DNA of 64,000 nucleotides from Candidatus Dietzia intestinipullorum (GTDB taxonomy: Bacteria > Actinomycetota > Actinomycetes > Mycobacteriales > Mycobacteriaceae). A program made the position numbers and the translations under genes. Positions 28,776 to 39,477 of this stretch are shown here, in pieces (the stretch's first letter is position 1; each line of letters opens with the position of its first letter). Location: the NCBI GenBank assembly GCA_019119635.1, contig DWWP01000034.1, forward strand, positions 1 to 64,000, in the 5' to 3' direction. The notes beneath the pieces are model-generated. The model had not been told where the DNA came from. It was given only the letters and a program-made list of their open reading frames with translations, and made no database searches.

Positions 28776-29659
28776 GCGGGTCCCGCGTCGTCGTGGTCCT
28801 CGGAGGGGACCTCGACAGCAGATCGTCCACGGTCGCGGACATCATCAGGGACCACGGCGGGACCGCACTGGTGCTGACCGGCCACCCGGGCTCCGTGGAC
28901 CGACGCCTCGATACCGGGGACGACGGGCCGGTCGAGGTCCGTCCCGACGACCCGGCGGCCCGCCTCTCCGCGTTCGTCGCCGGCGCCGTCGACGCCGACG
29001 ACGAGGTGTTGGCCGCGCTCGCGCTGGGCGGTGACGGGGTCCTGGCGTCGGTGCTGGGATGGGAGTACGCGCGCCGGGCCGCCGCCGCACAGGCCTGGGA
29101 CCTGGTGGTGGTGGAGCTGGACGGGGATCTCGCGGGGGTGCGCAGGATCGCCGCTGCCGGCGAACTCGCCGCGTTCGTCGAATCGCGGTGGCCCGCCCAC
29201 GTGCGGTTCGCGTCGATGGCGGCCGGCGACCGGGCGGACGCCAGGCTGCGCGAGGCGCACCGGCTGTCCCAGCTCGCATCCGATGTCTCGGCCTTCCTCG
29301 CCGGCATGGTCGAGGTCGTCGTCGCCGGTGCCACGCCACACCGGACCGCGGCGCTGGCGGACCTGGTCCGCGGCGCGGTCGCCCCGGTGGTCGCGGAGGA
29401 CGGCCACGGCGGCTTCCGCGCCGAGCTCGCGGTGCCGGCCCACCCCACCACGCCGGTCACGGTCGACGGCGGACGGCTCCGACTCGAGTTCGACGGCGTC
29501 CGGGCAGCCCTGCCCCTGCCGGCTCTGCTCGCGCGGTGCACGCTCGTCGACTCGACATACGACGACCACCGCGGTGTCGTGGTGGTCGGGTTCGCCCCCG
29601 ATCCCGACTTGTGGCCCTCGCACCTCGTCCCTGCCGGATCCACCCGACAACCCGGGTAA
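28772..29659 (+). CDS. Degenerate ArsA/GET3-like protein lacking a P-loop
   Basis: 295 residues. Its place, between the TB16.3-like gene and an acyltransferase, is that of the ArsA-like ATPase Rv2184c. The fold pattern remains: a first strand VVVVLGGDLDSRSST where GKGGVGKT would lie, a DLVVVELDGD strand where the family has a DxAPT-type switch, ESRWPAHVRF after it, and a C-terminal beta-rich domain (about 205-285) like the hsp20-like tail of these proteins. The Walker A Lys and Gly pattern is gone, so ATP hydrolysis is unlikely. GTG overlaps the upstream stop. The homology call is by pattern and position. Confidence 0.7.
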   Translation: MSGSRVVVVLGGDLDSRSSTVADIIRDHGGTALVLTGHPGSVDRRLDTGDDGPVEVRPDDPAARLSAFVAGAVDADDEVLAALALGGDGVLASVLGWEYARRAAAAQAWDLVVVELDGDLAGVRRIAAAGELAAFVESRWPAHVRFASMAAGDRADARLREAHRLSQLASDVSAFLAGMVEVVVAGATPHRTAALADLVRGAVAPVVAEDGHGGFRAELAVPAHPTTPVTVDGGRLRLEFDGVRAALPLPALLARCTLVDSTYDDHRGVVVVGFAPDPDLWPSHLVPAGSTRQPG

Positions 29660-29705
29660 CATCCGCTGCGTCCGACCCACGCCACCACAAGGAGCGGTGA
29701 CCGCG

Positions 29706-30440
29706 ATGTTGTACTGGCTGCTCAAGTACGTCCTCATCGGTCCATTTCTGCGGCTCACCGGCCGCCCGCGGATCACCGGGCGGCAGAACGTGCCGGCGGA
29801 GGGGCCCGCACTGCTGGTGGGCAACCACCTCTCCGTGGCGGACTGGCTCTTCATGCCGCTGCTTCTGCCGCGTCGTGTCACGTTCCTCGCCAAGAGCGAC
29901 TACTTCACGGGCACCGGGATCCGCGGGAAGCTCAACCGGTGGTTCTTCGCGGGTAGTGGCCAGTATCCGATCGATCGCACCAATGCGGACGCCGCGCAGG
30001 CAGCCATGGACGCCGGGCTGGAGGTCCTGGCCCGCGGGGACCTGCTGTGCATCTATCCCGAGGGGACCAGATCGCCGGACGGGCGCCTGTACCGCGGGAA
30101 GACCGGCCCGGCACGACTCGCCCTGCGGGCGGACGTCCCGGTCGTCCCCGTGGGGGTCATCGGCTCGCAGGACTACATCCGTCGCGTCGGCAGGTTCGCC
30201 CGGCCCGGGCGGGTGCACGTGCTGATGGGGGAGCCGCTCGACCTCGCGCCGTGGGCCGGACGGGTCGGCGATCGCGCCGCCGAACGCGAGATCACCGACG
30301 AGCTCATGAGGCGGATCCAGGCCCTGACCGGTCAGGAGTACGTGCCGGACGTCTACGGGGCCGAGATGAAGAAGCGCTACGAGGCCGTGCGGGAGTCGGG
30401 ACACAACCTCCTGGATCGTCCGGTCGACGGACAGCGCTGA
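29706..30440 (+). CDS. 1-acyl-sn-glycerol-3-phosphate acyltransferase family (PlsC)
   Basis: Membrane-associated acyltransferase, 244 residues. The catalytic HX4D motif is in NHLSVADW; the phosphate-binding motif is YPEGTRSPDG. An N-terminal hydrophobic segment (1-15) probably anchors it. Acyl-CoA-dependent acylation of lysophosphatidate or a related acceptor is the family function; the position near pimB also allows a lipid-modifying role linked to PIMs. ATG at 29706 has AAGGAG about 11 bases upstream; GTG at 29697 is in frame but too close to the site. It corresponds to Rv2182c. Confidence 0.9.
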   Translation: MLYWLLKYVLIGPFLRLTGRPRITGRQNVPAEGPALLVGNHLSVADWLFMPLLLPRRVTFLAKSDYFTGTGIRGKLNRWFFAGSGQYPIDRTNADAAQAAMDAGLEVLARGDLLCIYPEGTRSPDGRLYRGKTGPARLALRADVPVVPVGVIGSQDYIRRVGRFARPGRVHVLMGEPLDLAPWAGRVGDRAAEREITDELMRRIQALTGQEYVPDVYGAEMKKRYEAVRESGHNLLDRPVDGQR

Positions 30441-30443
30441 CGG

Positions 30444-32385
<1,942 letters not shown>

Positions 32386-32404
32386 AGTGTGGTCGACGCG
32401 CCGG

Positions 32405-34612
32405 TCAGCCCAGCGCGTCGATCTCCACCTCCGAGCCCCGGGCCACCATGCGCCCGGGCAGCGGCGTCTGACCGTAGACGATCCCGTCCGGGGTCCCCGT
32501 GTCGATCGTCGCCGTGAGCCCGGCCTCCCGCAGGGCCCGCTGGGCGTCCGACGCCCTGGACCCCAACACGACCGGCACCGAGATCGCATCCGAGGGCACG
32601 ATCCGCAGGACCGGGTTCGCGGGGTCGACCGAGCCGCCCGCGGGCGGCTCGGTGCGCACCACGTGACCGTCGGCGATCCGGCGGTCGGTGACGGGCGACT
32701 CCCGCACGACCGTGAAACCGGCGTCGGTCAGGACGTCGGTCGCCTCGTCGAGCGGCATGTCCCGCAGGTCCGGAACCTCCAGTGCGTTGGAGACCAGGAG
32801 AGTGACGCCGTCCCCGCGCGCCACGTCCGAGCCGTGGCCCGGATCGGTGCCGACGGCCCGGCCGCGGTCCACCTCGTCGTCGTAGACCTCCCGGACGCCC
32901 GAGACGGTGAGCCCGGCCGCCTCCAGTGCCGCCCGGGCCCGGTCCTCGGCGAGCCCCACGACGTCGGGCACGGCGACGGGGGCGGGGCCGGAGCTCGTCA
33001 CCATCGCGACGCGGGTCCCCACGTCGACCGTCGTCCCGGGCCGGGGGGACAGGGTGACCACCTGCCCCTCGGGCACCGAGTCGGAGTGCCGGGACTCGCC
33101 GCGGGACGGCTCGAGTGAGTTCTCGCGCAGCAGCCCGGAGACGGCCTCGACCGTACGGTCGGCTCCCACCTCCGGGACCTGCGGTCGCCCGGCGGAGACC
33201 AGGACGGCGACCGTGTCGCCGCGCGGAACCCTCGTGCCGGCGTCGGGGTCGGTGCCCACCAGCGCGGACGGGGCGACGTCGTCGCTGAACGTGTCCCGGG
33301 TGACCGCGGCGAACCCGAGCCCGCCCAGCGCCTCGGTGGCCTGCCCGACCGACATGCCCTGCACGGACGGAACGGTCTCGAAGCGGCCGGAACCCAACCA
33401 CCACCCCGCCACGGCGAGCAACGTCGCGGCCGCGATGACGAGGCCGAGCCACAGCAGTCCGAGCCTGCGACGCGGCCGGACGGGGGCGCGCCGGCCCGCG
33501 TGCTCGACCTCGCCGGGTGGGTACGGGCCCGCTGCGGACCCCCGGTCGGGCTGCGGTGCGGCCGGGGCGGGGGAGAGGTCGGCGCGGGTGTGCACCCGGG
33601 TGGGCACCGGCCCGTCGCCCCGCCGCAGGGCCTCGCCACTCTCCCGGTCGGCGGCGTCGAACTCCGATTCGCTACCGGCACCCGAGACCGCCGCGGCGGC
33701 GCGCGCCCGGGACCAGGAGGACTGGCGGGGCGCGGGGACGGCGTACGCGGGGAACCGCCCGATCCGGGCCGCCTCGTCGAGCTCGTCGAGCATCTGTCCG
33801 GCGTCCGTGTAGCGGTCCTCGCGGCTGCGACGCGTGGCTCGCAGCACGACGCGGTCGAGGGCCTCCGAGACGGAGTCGGACTGGTCGGAGGGGGCGGCCA
33901 CGTCCGTGTCGAGCCGCCGGTAGGCGACGGCGACCGAACTGTCCCCGCTGAAGGGCGGGACCCCGGTGAGCATCTCGTAGGCGAGGACGCCCAGCGAGTA
34001 CAGGTCGGATCGGCCGTCGGTGTCCGACCCGGAGATCTGTTCGGGGGAGAGATAGGCGGCGGTGCCCATGACCACGCTGTTCGAGGTGGCCCGCGATTCC
34101 GCGACGGCCCGGACCAGGCCGAAGTCGGCGAGCTTGACCGCGCCGTTGGTGGAGATGAGCACGTTCTCGGGCTTGATGTCCCGGTGGACGAGCCCGGCAT
34201 CGTGGGCCTCGCGCAGCGCGCCGAGGAGGGGGCGCAGGACCGCCGCGGCCGCGTACGGGGGCATCGGACCGCGTTCGTCCAGCAGTTCGCGGAGGGTGCC
34301 GCCAGGGACGAGCTCCATGACCAGGAACGGCGTCTCGCCCTCGACGCCCTGGTCGAAGACCTGGACGATGCCGGGGTCCGAGAGCCGGGCGGCCGAGCGG
34401 GCCTCGAGCGTGAAGCGGTCGACGAAGGCGCGGTCGCCGGCGAGCACCGGGTCGAGCAGCTTGACGGCGACGTGACGATCCAGGCGCTCGTCCGTGGCCA
34501 GGTGGACCATGGACATCCCGCCCCGTGCGATCACGGCATCGAGGCGGTAGCGCCCGTCGAGGAGGGAGCCAGGCCCCGGCATCTGCCCGTCTGGAGTACT
34601 CATGGCTCCCAT
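32405..34612 (-). CDS. pknL: Serine/threonine protein kinase PknL with five PASTA repeats
   Basis: 735 residues. The cytoplasmic kinase domain (about 20-285) has the ATP Lys in VAVKLLDP (K51), HRDIKPEN (143-150), DFG (163-165) and APE-equivalent SPEQ. A charged juxtamembrane linker, one membrane helix (about 385-404) and an extracellular region of five PASTA repeats (410-735) follow, each starting VPxV-like: VPSVQGM, VPEVGAD, VPDVVGL, VPDLRDM, VPVVLGS. PASTA repeats sense muropeptides or lipid II in relatives. M. tuberculosis PknL lacks them; corynebacterial PknL has them. It is divergent from the gene for its known type of substrate (Rv2175c-like). Start is ATG at 34612 or 34603. Confidence 0.93.
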   Translation of the reverse strand: MGAMSTPDGQMPGPGSLLDGRYRLDAVIARGGMSMVHLATDERLDRHVAVKLLDPVLAGDRAFVDRFTLEARSAARLSDPGIVQVFDQGVEGETPFLVMELVPGGTLRELLDERGPMPPYAAAAVLRPLLGALREAHDAGLVHRDIKPENVLISTNGAVKLADFGLVRAVAESRATSNSVVMGTAAYLSPEQISGSDTDGRSDLYSLGVLAYEMLTGVPPFSGDSSVAVAYRRLDTDVAAPSDQSDSVSEALDRVVLRATRRSREDRYTDAGQMLDELDEAARIGRFPAYAVPAPRQSSWSRARAAAAVSGAGSESEFDAADRESGEALRRGDGPVPTRVHTRADLSPAPAAPQPDRGSAAGPYPPGEVEHAGRRAPVRPRRRLGLLWLGLVIAAATLLAVAGWWLGSGRFETVPSVQGMSVGQATEALGGLGFAAVTRDTFSDDVAPSALVGTDPDAGTRVPRGDTVAVLVSAGRPQVPEVGADRTVEAVSGLLRENSLEPSRGESRHSDSVPEGQVVTLSPRPGTTVDVGTRVAMVTSSGPAPVAVPDVVGLAEDRARAALEAAGLTVSGVREVYDDEVDRGRAVGTDPGHGSDVARGDGVTLLVSNALEVPDLRDMPLDEATDVLTDAGFTVVRESPVTDRRIADGHVVRTEPPAGGSVDPANPVLRIVPSDAISVPVVLGSRASDAQRALREAGLTATIDTGTPDGIVYGQTPLPGRMVARGSEVEIDALG

Positions 34613-34688
34613 TCTGCTCTGAGCCCCTGAAGAGGGGCGGCACCGCGCGGCGTGCGCGGCCGTGATGGTCGTTCCGCGTCCCTGTGAC

Positions 34689-34694
34689 TAACGT
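34689..34694 (+). promoter_or_regulatory. Leaderless -10 element for the PknL-partner gene
   Basis: TAACGT is followed by 7 bases and GTG at 34702. Earlier in-frame GTG codons (34684, 34693) would overlap this element. Confidence 0.55.
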
Positions 34695-34701
34695 GTACCG
34701 C

Positions 34702-35070
34702 GTGAGTACGGTTCCGCACTGCGACGACGTCCTGCCCGCCGATGTCGGGGTCATCGACCTCCCGGAGCTGTCCGGACGGCTGGGGATCCCGGTCACCCGG
34801 GTCCATGATCTCCTCCGCGAGGGTTCCCTCCTGGCCGTCAAGCGGCGCGGGACGGTGGTGGTCCCCGAGGTGTTCCTGGACGAGGCCGACGAGGTGGCGC
34901 GCTTCCTTCCGGGACTCGTGGCGGTTCTGCGGGACGGCGGCTACCGCGACGAGGAGATCCTGCAGTGGATGTTCGAGCCCGACGACTCGCTCCCCGGGCG
35001 GCCGGTGGATGCGCTGCACGGCCACCGGGCCCGCGAGGTCAGGAGGCGCGCTCAGGCGATGGCGTTCTGA
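34702..35070 (+). CDS. Winged-helix DNA-binding protein, Rv2175c-like PknL substrate
   Basis: 122 residues. A helix-turn-helix segment (about 17-55; LPELSGRLGIPVTRVHDLLREG) is followed by a beta wing VKRRGTVVVPEVF, then LPGLVAVLRDGGYRDEEILQWMF and a conserved C-terminus with RPVDALHGHRAREVRRRAQAMAF. This tracks Rv2175c of M. tuberculosis, a DNA-binding protein whose affinity drops on phosphorylation by PknL. The divergent pknL supports the same pairing. Its targets are unknown. GTG at 34702 is chosen on the leaderless promoter. Confidence 0.9.
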   Translation: MSTVPHCDDVLPADVGVIDLPELSGRLGIPVTRVHDLLREGSLLAVKRRGTVVVPEVFLDEADEVARFLPGLVAVLRDGGYRDEEILQWMFEPDDSLPGRPVDALHGHRAREVRRRAQAMAF

Positions 35071-36571
35071 GCCTCCGGCGCCACCACCACGCCGTGACGA
35101 GCGCCGCGACCACGGCGGCCGCGGCGAGTACCGGACTGTAGAGGCTCGTCGACCCGTCGGGGCCGATCGCCAGGATGAGGAACACCGTGCCGGCGACGGC
35201 GGCGGTGGTGGCACGTCGACCCGGCCGGGCCGCGAACCAGAACGCGGCCACCCACACGTAGTACCAGGGCCACGAAACCGAGTTGAGCAGGAAGAACGCG
35301 ACCAGCGCGAGGACGATCCCGCGCAGTGCTGTCGGGGTGTCCCGTCGGTGGGTCGCCCAGACCACCACGAGCACGCACGCCAGCAGCACGGCGCCCACGC
35401 TCCGCGTCACGGAGAGCACGTCCTCCAGTCCGGAGTCGGTGACGGCGTGCACGAGGTGCGCCACCGCGGTGGGGACGCTGAGGTAGTTGATGATCCGGTC
35501 CGAGACGGACAGGGCTCCCAGCCACCCCACACCCAGACCGGCGGCGAGGGTCGTCAGTGCGAAGGCCGCCCCGGCGGCGACAGCGGCGAGAGCGGTGTCC
35601 GCGAGCGCCCGGGCGACGGGCCGGGCCACCGCCGGGTCCCTGCGCCGCCGCGCCAGCAGGATCCACAGCAGGAACGGGGCCACGAGGACGGCGTTGACCT
35701 TGACCGCCACCGCAAGCCCGAGCGTGACGCCCGCGCCGGCGGCCCGGCCGTCGACCGCGAGCAGCACGGCGAGCAGGCACGCGAGCAGGGGGAAGACCTC
35801 GTTGTGGAGGCCGCCCACCAGATGGACGATCGTGAGCGGGGACGCGCATCCCATCCAGACGGCGGCGCCCGTGTCGACGCCGGTGCGGCGGGCGAGCGCG
35901 ATCACCAGCGCGACGAGCCCCGCGAGCGCGGCGAGCACGACCATCCGGAGGACGATGATGCCGACGCTCGGGTTCTCGCCGGTCACGGTGACGATCCCGC
36001 GCATCAGCAGGACGTGGAGGGGGCCGTACGGGGCGGTCGTGGTCCGCCAGTCCTGCCACACCTCGTCGGTGAAGGGCCCGGGGTTGGCCTCGGCCCCGTG
36101 CTCGTAGGGGGAGATCCCCGCCGCGCTCATCGCGCCCTGGGAGAGATACGTCCAGGCGTCGGTACTGAACAGGGGGACCGACGGCAACAGTGGGACCGAC
36201 CACAGCGCCGTCGCCCACACCGCGTCGCGGGCGGGGAGGAGCCCGCGTACCGCGCGTGGGCCGAGCGCGAGCCACGAGGTGACCAGGAGAGCGATCCCCG
36301 TCCAGCACAGGACGAGCGCGAGTACCTGACCGTGGCCGAACGTGAACCCGGGCAGGCCGACGGCCGCCGCCGGGCCGCCGTCGACGGGGAGCGAGCCGGC
36401 CCCGAAGCCGCCGACGGTCAGCAGCGCCGCGCCGAGGGTGCCGCGCCACAGGGCCGGCCCCGACGGGCCCGAGAGCGCCCGGCGCGCCGAGGTGGTCACC
36501 TCTCGGACGGCACCCGGCGACGACGACGAGGCGGTGCCCGTCGCGGAGACCGTGGCCGGATGCGGCGGCAC
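35039..36571 (-). CDS. mptA: Alpha-1,6-mannosyltransferase (MptA-type, GT-C)
   Basis: Polyprenyl-phosphate-mannose-dependent enzyme extending the alpha-1,6-mannan backbone of lipomannan/lipoarabinomannan on the outer membrane face. 510 residues with many hydrophobic helices. The GT-C acidic motif in the first outer loop is visible in FSTDAWTYLSQG, followed by SPYEHG and TAPYGPLHV. The C-terminal end overlaps the 3' end of the convergent Rv2175c-like gene by 32 bases. It starts 3 bases after idsA, so the prenyl synthase and a prenyl-phosphomannose user are in one operon. It corresponds to Rv2174. Confidence 0.92.
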   Translation of the reverse strand: MPPHPATVSATGTASSSSPGAVREVTTSARRALSGPSGPALWRGTLGAALLTVGGFGAGSLPVDGGPAAAVGLPGFTFGHGQVLALVLCWTGIALLVTSWLALGPRAVRGLLPARDAVWATALWSVPLLPSVPLFSTDAWTYLSQGAMSAAGISPYEHGAEANPGPFTDEVWQDWRTTTAPYGPLHVLLMRGIVTVTGENPSVGIIVLRMVVLAALAGLVALVIALARRTGVDTGAAVWMGCASPLTIVHLVGGLHNEVFPLLACLLAVLLAVDGRAAGAGVTLGLAVAVKVNAVLVAPFLLWILLARRRRDPAVARPVARALADTALAAVAAGAAFALTTLAAGLGVGWLGALSVSDRIINYLSVPTAVAHLVHAVTDSGLEDVLSVTRSVGAVLLACVLVVVWATHRRDTPTALRGIVLALVAFFLLNSVSWPWYYVWVAAFWFAARPGRRATTAAVAGTVFLILAIGPDGSTSLYSPVLAAAAVVAALVTAWWWRRRLRTPSPERAS

Positions 36572-36574
36572 GGC

Positions 36575-37669
36575 TCAGGCCTGACGACGGGTGGCCGCCC
36601 CGGCGAGCGCGCGCAGGGTCTCCCGACCGTGGGCGCTGACCGATCCCGAGTCGATCGCGGCGAGGGCGCGGTCGGTCAGCGCGTCGATCTCGGACTCCAC
36701 GGAGGCGACCGCACCGGAGTCGGTGAGAATGCGTCGGGCGCGGTCGAGCGCGTCGTCGTCGACATCGGTACCCAGGACCGACAGCAGGTACTCGGCGTCC
36801 TCCGGCGGCGCCGACCGGACGCCGCGGGCGAGCAGGAGTGTCCGCTTGCCCTCGCGCAGGTCGTCCCCCGAGGGCTTGCCGGTGACGTCCGGGTCGCCGT
36901 AGACCCCGAGTAGGTCGTCCCGGAGCTGGAAAGCCTGGCCCACGGCCACCCCGAACTCCCGCAGCGCGGAGACGGTGTCCGCGGGGGCGCCCGCCAGCGC
37001 GGCCCCGATGTGCAGCGGCCGTTCCACCGTGTACGCGGCCGTCTTGAATCGGTTGACCCGGACCGGCGTCTCCTCGTCCGTGGTCCCGGACGCCTCCGCC
37101 AGGACGTCGAGCATCTGTCCCGAGAGGACCTCGGTCTTCATCGCGTACCAGGGCTCGAGGGCCCGGGACAGCGCGTCGGCGTCGACCCCGGAGCGCACGA
37201 ACATCTCGTCCGCCCAGGTCAACGCGAGGTCGCCGAGCAGGATCGCCTGGGACACGCCGTAGCGCGACGGGTCGCCGGCCCAGCCCTGGGCGCGGTGCAC
37301 GGACTCCCCGGCGCGGTGCACCGTGGGGCGTCCGCGACGGGTGTCGGAGGCGTCGATGATGTCGTCGTGGACGAGCGCGCACGCCTGGATGAGTTCGAGC
37401 GCGGCGCAGGCCGTCACCACCTCGGCCGGCGCCTCCGCGGCGGTGTCCACGGCCGCGGCCCACCCGGCCAGGGCGAAGCGTGGTCGCATCCGCTTGCCAC
37501 CGTCCAGGACGAAGTCGGCCAACAGTCCGGCGAGACGGTCGACCCGGGGATCGACGCCGTGGACGAGCTCCCGGCGACCGTCGAAGTGCCGGGCGAGCGC
37601 ATGTCGGATGCGCGCCGCCTCGTCGTCGTCACCGGTAGTCGGCCTCGTCGGCGCTGCCACCGTCACCAT
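36575..37669 (-). CDS. idsA: Polyprenyl diphosphate synthase (IdsA/GrcC family)
   Basis: Trans-type prenyltransferase condensing isopentenyl diphosphate with an allylic diphosphate. 364 residues. Both Asp-rich motifs are present: first DDIID (about 101-105), preceded by ALELIQACALVH, and second DDLLG in QLRDDLLGVYGD. Chain length is set by residues before the first motif; Ala/Cys there suggests a geranylgeranyl or longer product, but this is uncertain. It corresponds to Rv2173 (idsA2). It precedes mptA and diverges from metF. Confidence 0.92.
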   Translation of the reverse strand: MVTVAAPTRPTTGDDDEAARIRHALARHFDGRRELVHGVDPRVDRLAGLLADFVLDGGKRMRPRFALAGWAAAVDTAAEAPAEVVTACAALELIQACALVHDDIIDASDTRRGRPTVHRAGESVHRAQGWAGDPSRYGVSQAILLGDLALTWADEMFVRSGVDADALSRALEPWYAMKTEVLSGQMLDVLAEASGTTDEETPVRVNRFKTAAYTVERPLHIGAALAGAPADTVSALREFGVAVGQAFQLRDDLLGVYGDPDVTGKPSGDDLREGKRTLLLARGVRSAPPEDAEYLLSVLGTDVDDDALDRARRILTDSGAVASVESEIDALTDRALAAIDSGSVSAHGRETLRALAGAATRRQA

Positions 37670-37750
37670 CCCTCCCGGCCGGCCCCACGGCCGCCCACGT
37701 CCGGTCCAGCCTAGTCGTCGGGTGACGACGGACGGCTCGCCGTGCCGGGA

Positions 37751-37756
37751 TAGTCT
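37751..37756 (+). promoter_or_regulatory. Leaderless -10 element for metF
   Basis: TAGTCT is followed by 6 bases and GTG at 37763, without a ribosome site. Confidence 0.6.
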
Positions 37757-37762
37757 GGTCCG

Positions 37763-38740
37763 GTGACCCAGCTATCCGACATCCGACAGACGGGCGGCGG
37801 CCGGTACCCGGGGATCGTGGAACGGATCGCCTCGTCGACCACGCCCAGGGTGCCCTTCTCCGTCGAGTTCTACCCGCCGCGGGACGAGGCCGCCGAGGAA
37901 CGCCTCTGGCGCGCGGCCTCCGTGTTCTCGGATCTCGGCGCCGCCTTCGTGTCCGTCACCTACGGGGCCGGTGGGTCGACGCGCGACCGGACCGTGCGCG
38001 TGGTCGAGGGCGTGGTCCGGGACACCGACCTGCTCCCGGTGGCGCACCTCACCGCGGTGGGGCATCCGGTCTCGGAACTGCGCGAGATGATCCGGCTGTA
38101 CGGCGACGCCGGGGTGTCGAACATCCTCGCGCTCCGCGGGGACCCGCCCGGCGACCCGCTCGGCGACTGGACGCCGCACCCGGAGGGGCTGCTGTACGCC
38201 GAGGAACTGGTCCGGCTGATCCACGAGGTCGGCGACTTCAACGTGGGCGTCGCCTCGTTCCCCGAGGGCCATTACCGGGCCCGCGATCTCGGCCACGACA
38301 CCGACGTGCTGGTCTCCAAGCTGCGTGCCGGCGCCGATTACTCGATCACGCAGATGTTCTGGGACGTCGAGGACTATCTCCGACTCCGTGACCGCGTGGT
38401 CGCGGCCGACCCGGAGCAGGGCGCGAAGCCGATCATCCCCGGCCTCATGCCGGTCACCAGCCTGCGGCAGGTCCGCAAGATGGTCGAGCTCTCCGGCTGC
38501 GCCCTGCCCGACGGCCTGTCCGAGCGGTTGCGCAGGGCCGCAGGGGACGGTCCCGAGGAGGACCGGGCCGCGGTCCGGGAGGTGGGGATCGAGTTCGCCA
38601 CCGAGCTCTGTGAGCGGCTGATCGCCGAGGGCGTGCCCTGCCTGCACTTCAACACGCTCAACTTCTCCCGGGCCACCCACGAGGTCCTCGCCAACCTGTC
38701 GATGGCGCCGGCCCCCGGGGTGTCGGCCGGCCGGTCCTGA
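37763..38740 (+). CDS. metF: Methylenetetrahydrofolate reductase
   Basis: Reduces 5,10-methylene-THF to 5-methyl-THF for methionine synthesis. 325 residues, single catalytic TIM barrel. The active-site Glu is in FSVEFYPPRD, the FAD-contacting stretch in FVSVTYGAGGSTRDRT, and the folate Asp in ILALRGDPPGD; ITQMFWDVEDY and HFNTLNFS near the end are also typical. It matches the Rv2172c position. Some mycobacterial homologues use other flavin cofactors, so FAD is assumed. Confidence 0.92.
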   Translation: MTQLSDIRQTGGGRYPGIVERIASSTTPRVPFSVEFYPPRDEAAEERLWRAASVFSDLGAAFVSVTYGAGGSTRDRTVRVVEGVVRDTDLLPVAHLTAVGHPVSELREMIRLYGDAGVSNILALRGDPPGDPLGDWTPHPEGLLYAEELVRLIHEVGDFNVGVASFPEGHYRARDLGHDTDVLVSKLRAGADYSITQMFWDVEDYLRLRDRVVAADPEQGAKPIIPGLMPVTSLRQVRKMVELSGCALPDGLSERLRRAAGDGPEEDRAAVREVGIEFATELCERLIAEGVPCLHFNTLNFSRATHEVLANLSMAPAPGVSAGRS

Positions 38741-38751
38741 CGCCGTCGCGC

Positions 38752-39477
38752 TCAGCGCACCAGCCGGTCGGCCCGGGCGCGTGAGGTCCGCGCGACCAGG
38801 ACTGTGCCGATCGAGACGAGGAGCGCGGCGCCGATCCCGACGATCATCCACACGGCGAACCCGCGCGCGGCGGGGTCCGGGTACGACGACGAGGCCTGCA
38901 TCCGGGTGATCGACCCCGTGGAGGGACTCCAGCTCACCGAGTTGCCGCCTCCGACGGTCCCGTTGGTCTCGCTGATCCGGTTGGGAAACGTCAGATCGAT
39001 CCGCGTGGAGGTCTCGCCAGCCCGTTCCGCGGGGATGCCGGACAGGTCCACCGACCCGCTGAAGGTCACCGTGTCACCACTCCGGCGGAAGCCCATCGTG
39101 TACGGCCGGGCGCCCTCGATCTCGATCGCCAGGGCGAGGGTGTCGAACTCCGCGAAGGTCAGCTGCGTGAAGTAGACCTCGCGTCCGGTGAACCCGTCCG
39201 CCGAGTACGGCGTGATCCGGACCTTCTGTTCGAGGCCGGAGGGAGCGGACAACTGGTCGAGGCCGGTCGTCTGGGCGGGGAGATCCCCGGCGACCAGGAT
39301 CCGGCCCGACACCGTGTCGTCCTTCCGGACGCTCATCTGCGCGTTGAGCTGGAGACACCCGGTGAGGACGAACAGCATGGTGACCATGGCGGCGACGCCC
39401 AGCAGCCGTCGGGGCGTGCGGGCGCCGCCGGTGGTCGGGGAGTTCGGTGCGGTGCGGAGCTCGGTCACGGTACTCAT
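38752..39477 (-). CDS. lppM: LppM-family lipoprotein
   Basis: 241 residues. The signal peptide with lipobox LTGC (C near residue 41) is followed by LQLNAQMSVRKDDTVSG, typical of LppM, a beta-rich domain, a Ser/Thr-rich segment and a C-terminal membrane helix (about 206-228) with a basic tail. It therefore may be held at both ends. It matches Rv2171, a lipoprotein implicated in phagosome effects and mannosylated lipids in M. tuberculosis. Its ATG overlaps the stop of the CrtI-like gene (ATGA). It converges on metF. Confidence 0.9.
   Translation of the reverse strand: MSTVTELRTAPNSPTTGGARTPRRLLGVAAMVTMLFVLTGCLQLNAQMSVRKDDTVSGRILVAGDLPAQTTGLDQLSAPSGLEQKVRITPYSADGFTGREVYFTQLTFAEFDTLALAIEIEGARPYTMGFRRSGDTVTFSGSVDLSGIPAERAGETSTRIDLTFPNRISETNGTVGGGNSVSWSPSTGSITRMQASSSYPDPAARGFAVWMIVGIGAALLVSIGTVLVARTSRARADRLVR

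Noticed and set aside
28772..29659. Treating the degenerate ArsA-like gene as a pseudogene
   Set aside because: The frame is intact over 295 codons, coupled to the upstream gene by a 4-base overlap, and the C-terminal domain is well preserved.
35052..37463. Roughly 800-codon open frame across mptA and idsA in another frame
   Set aside because: Extremely Arg/Gly/Pro-rich translation overlapping two well-supported genes; an artefact of the scarcity of stop codons at this GC content.
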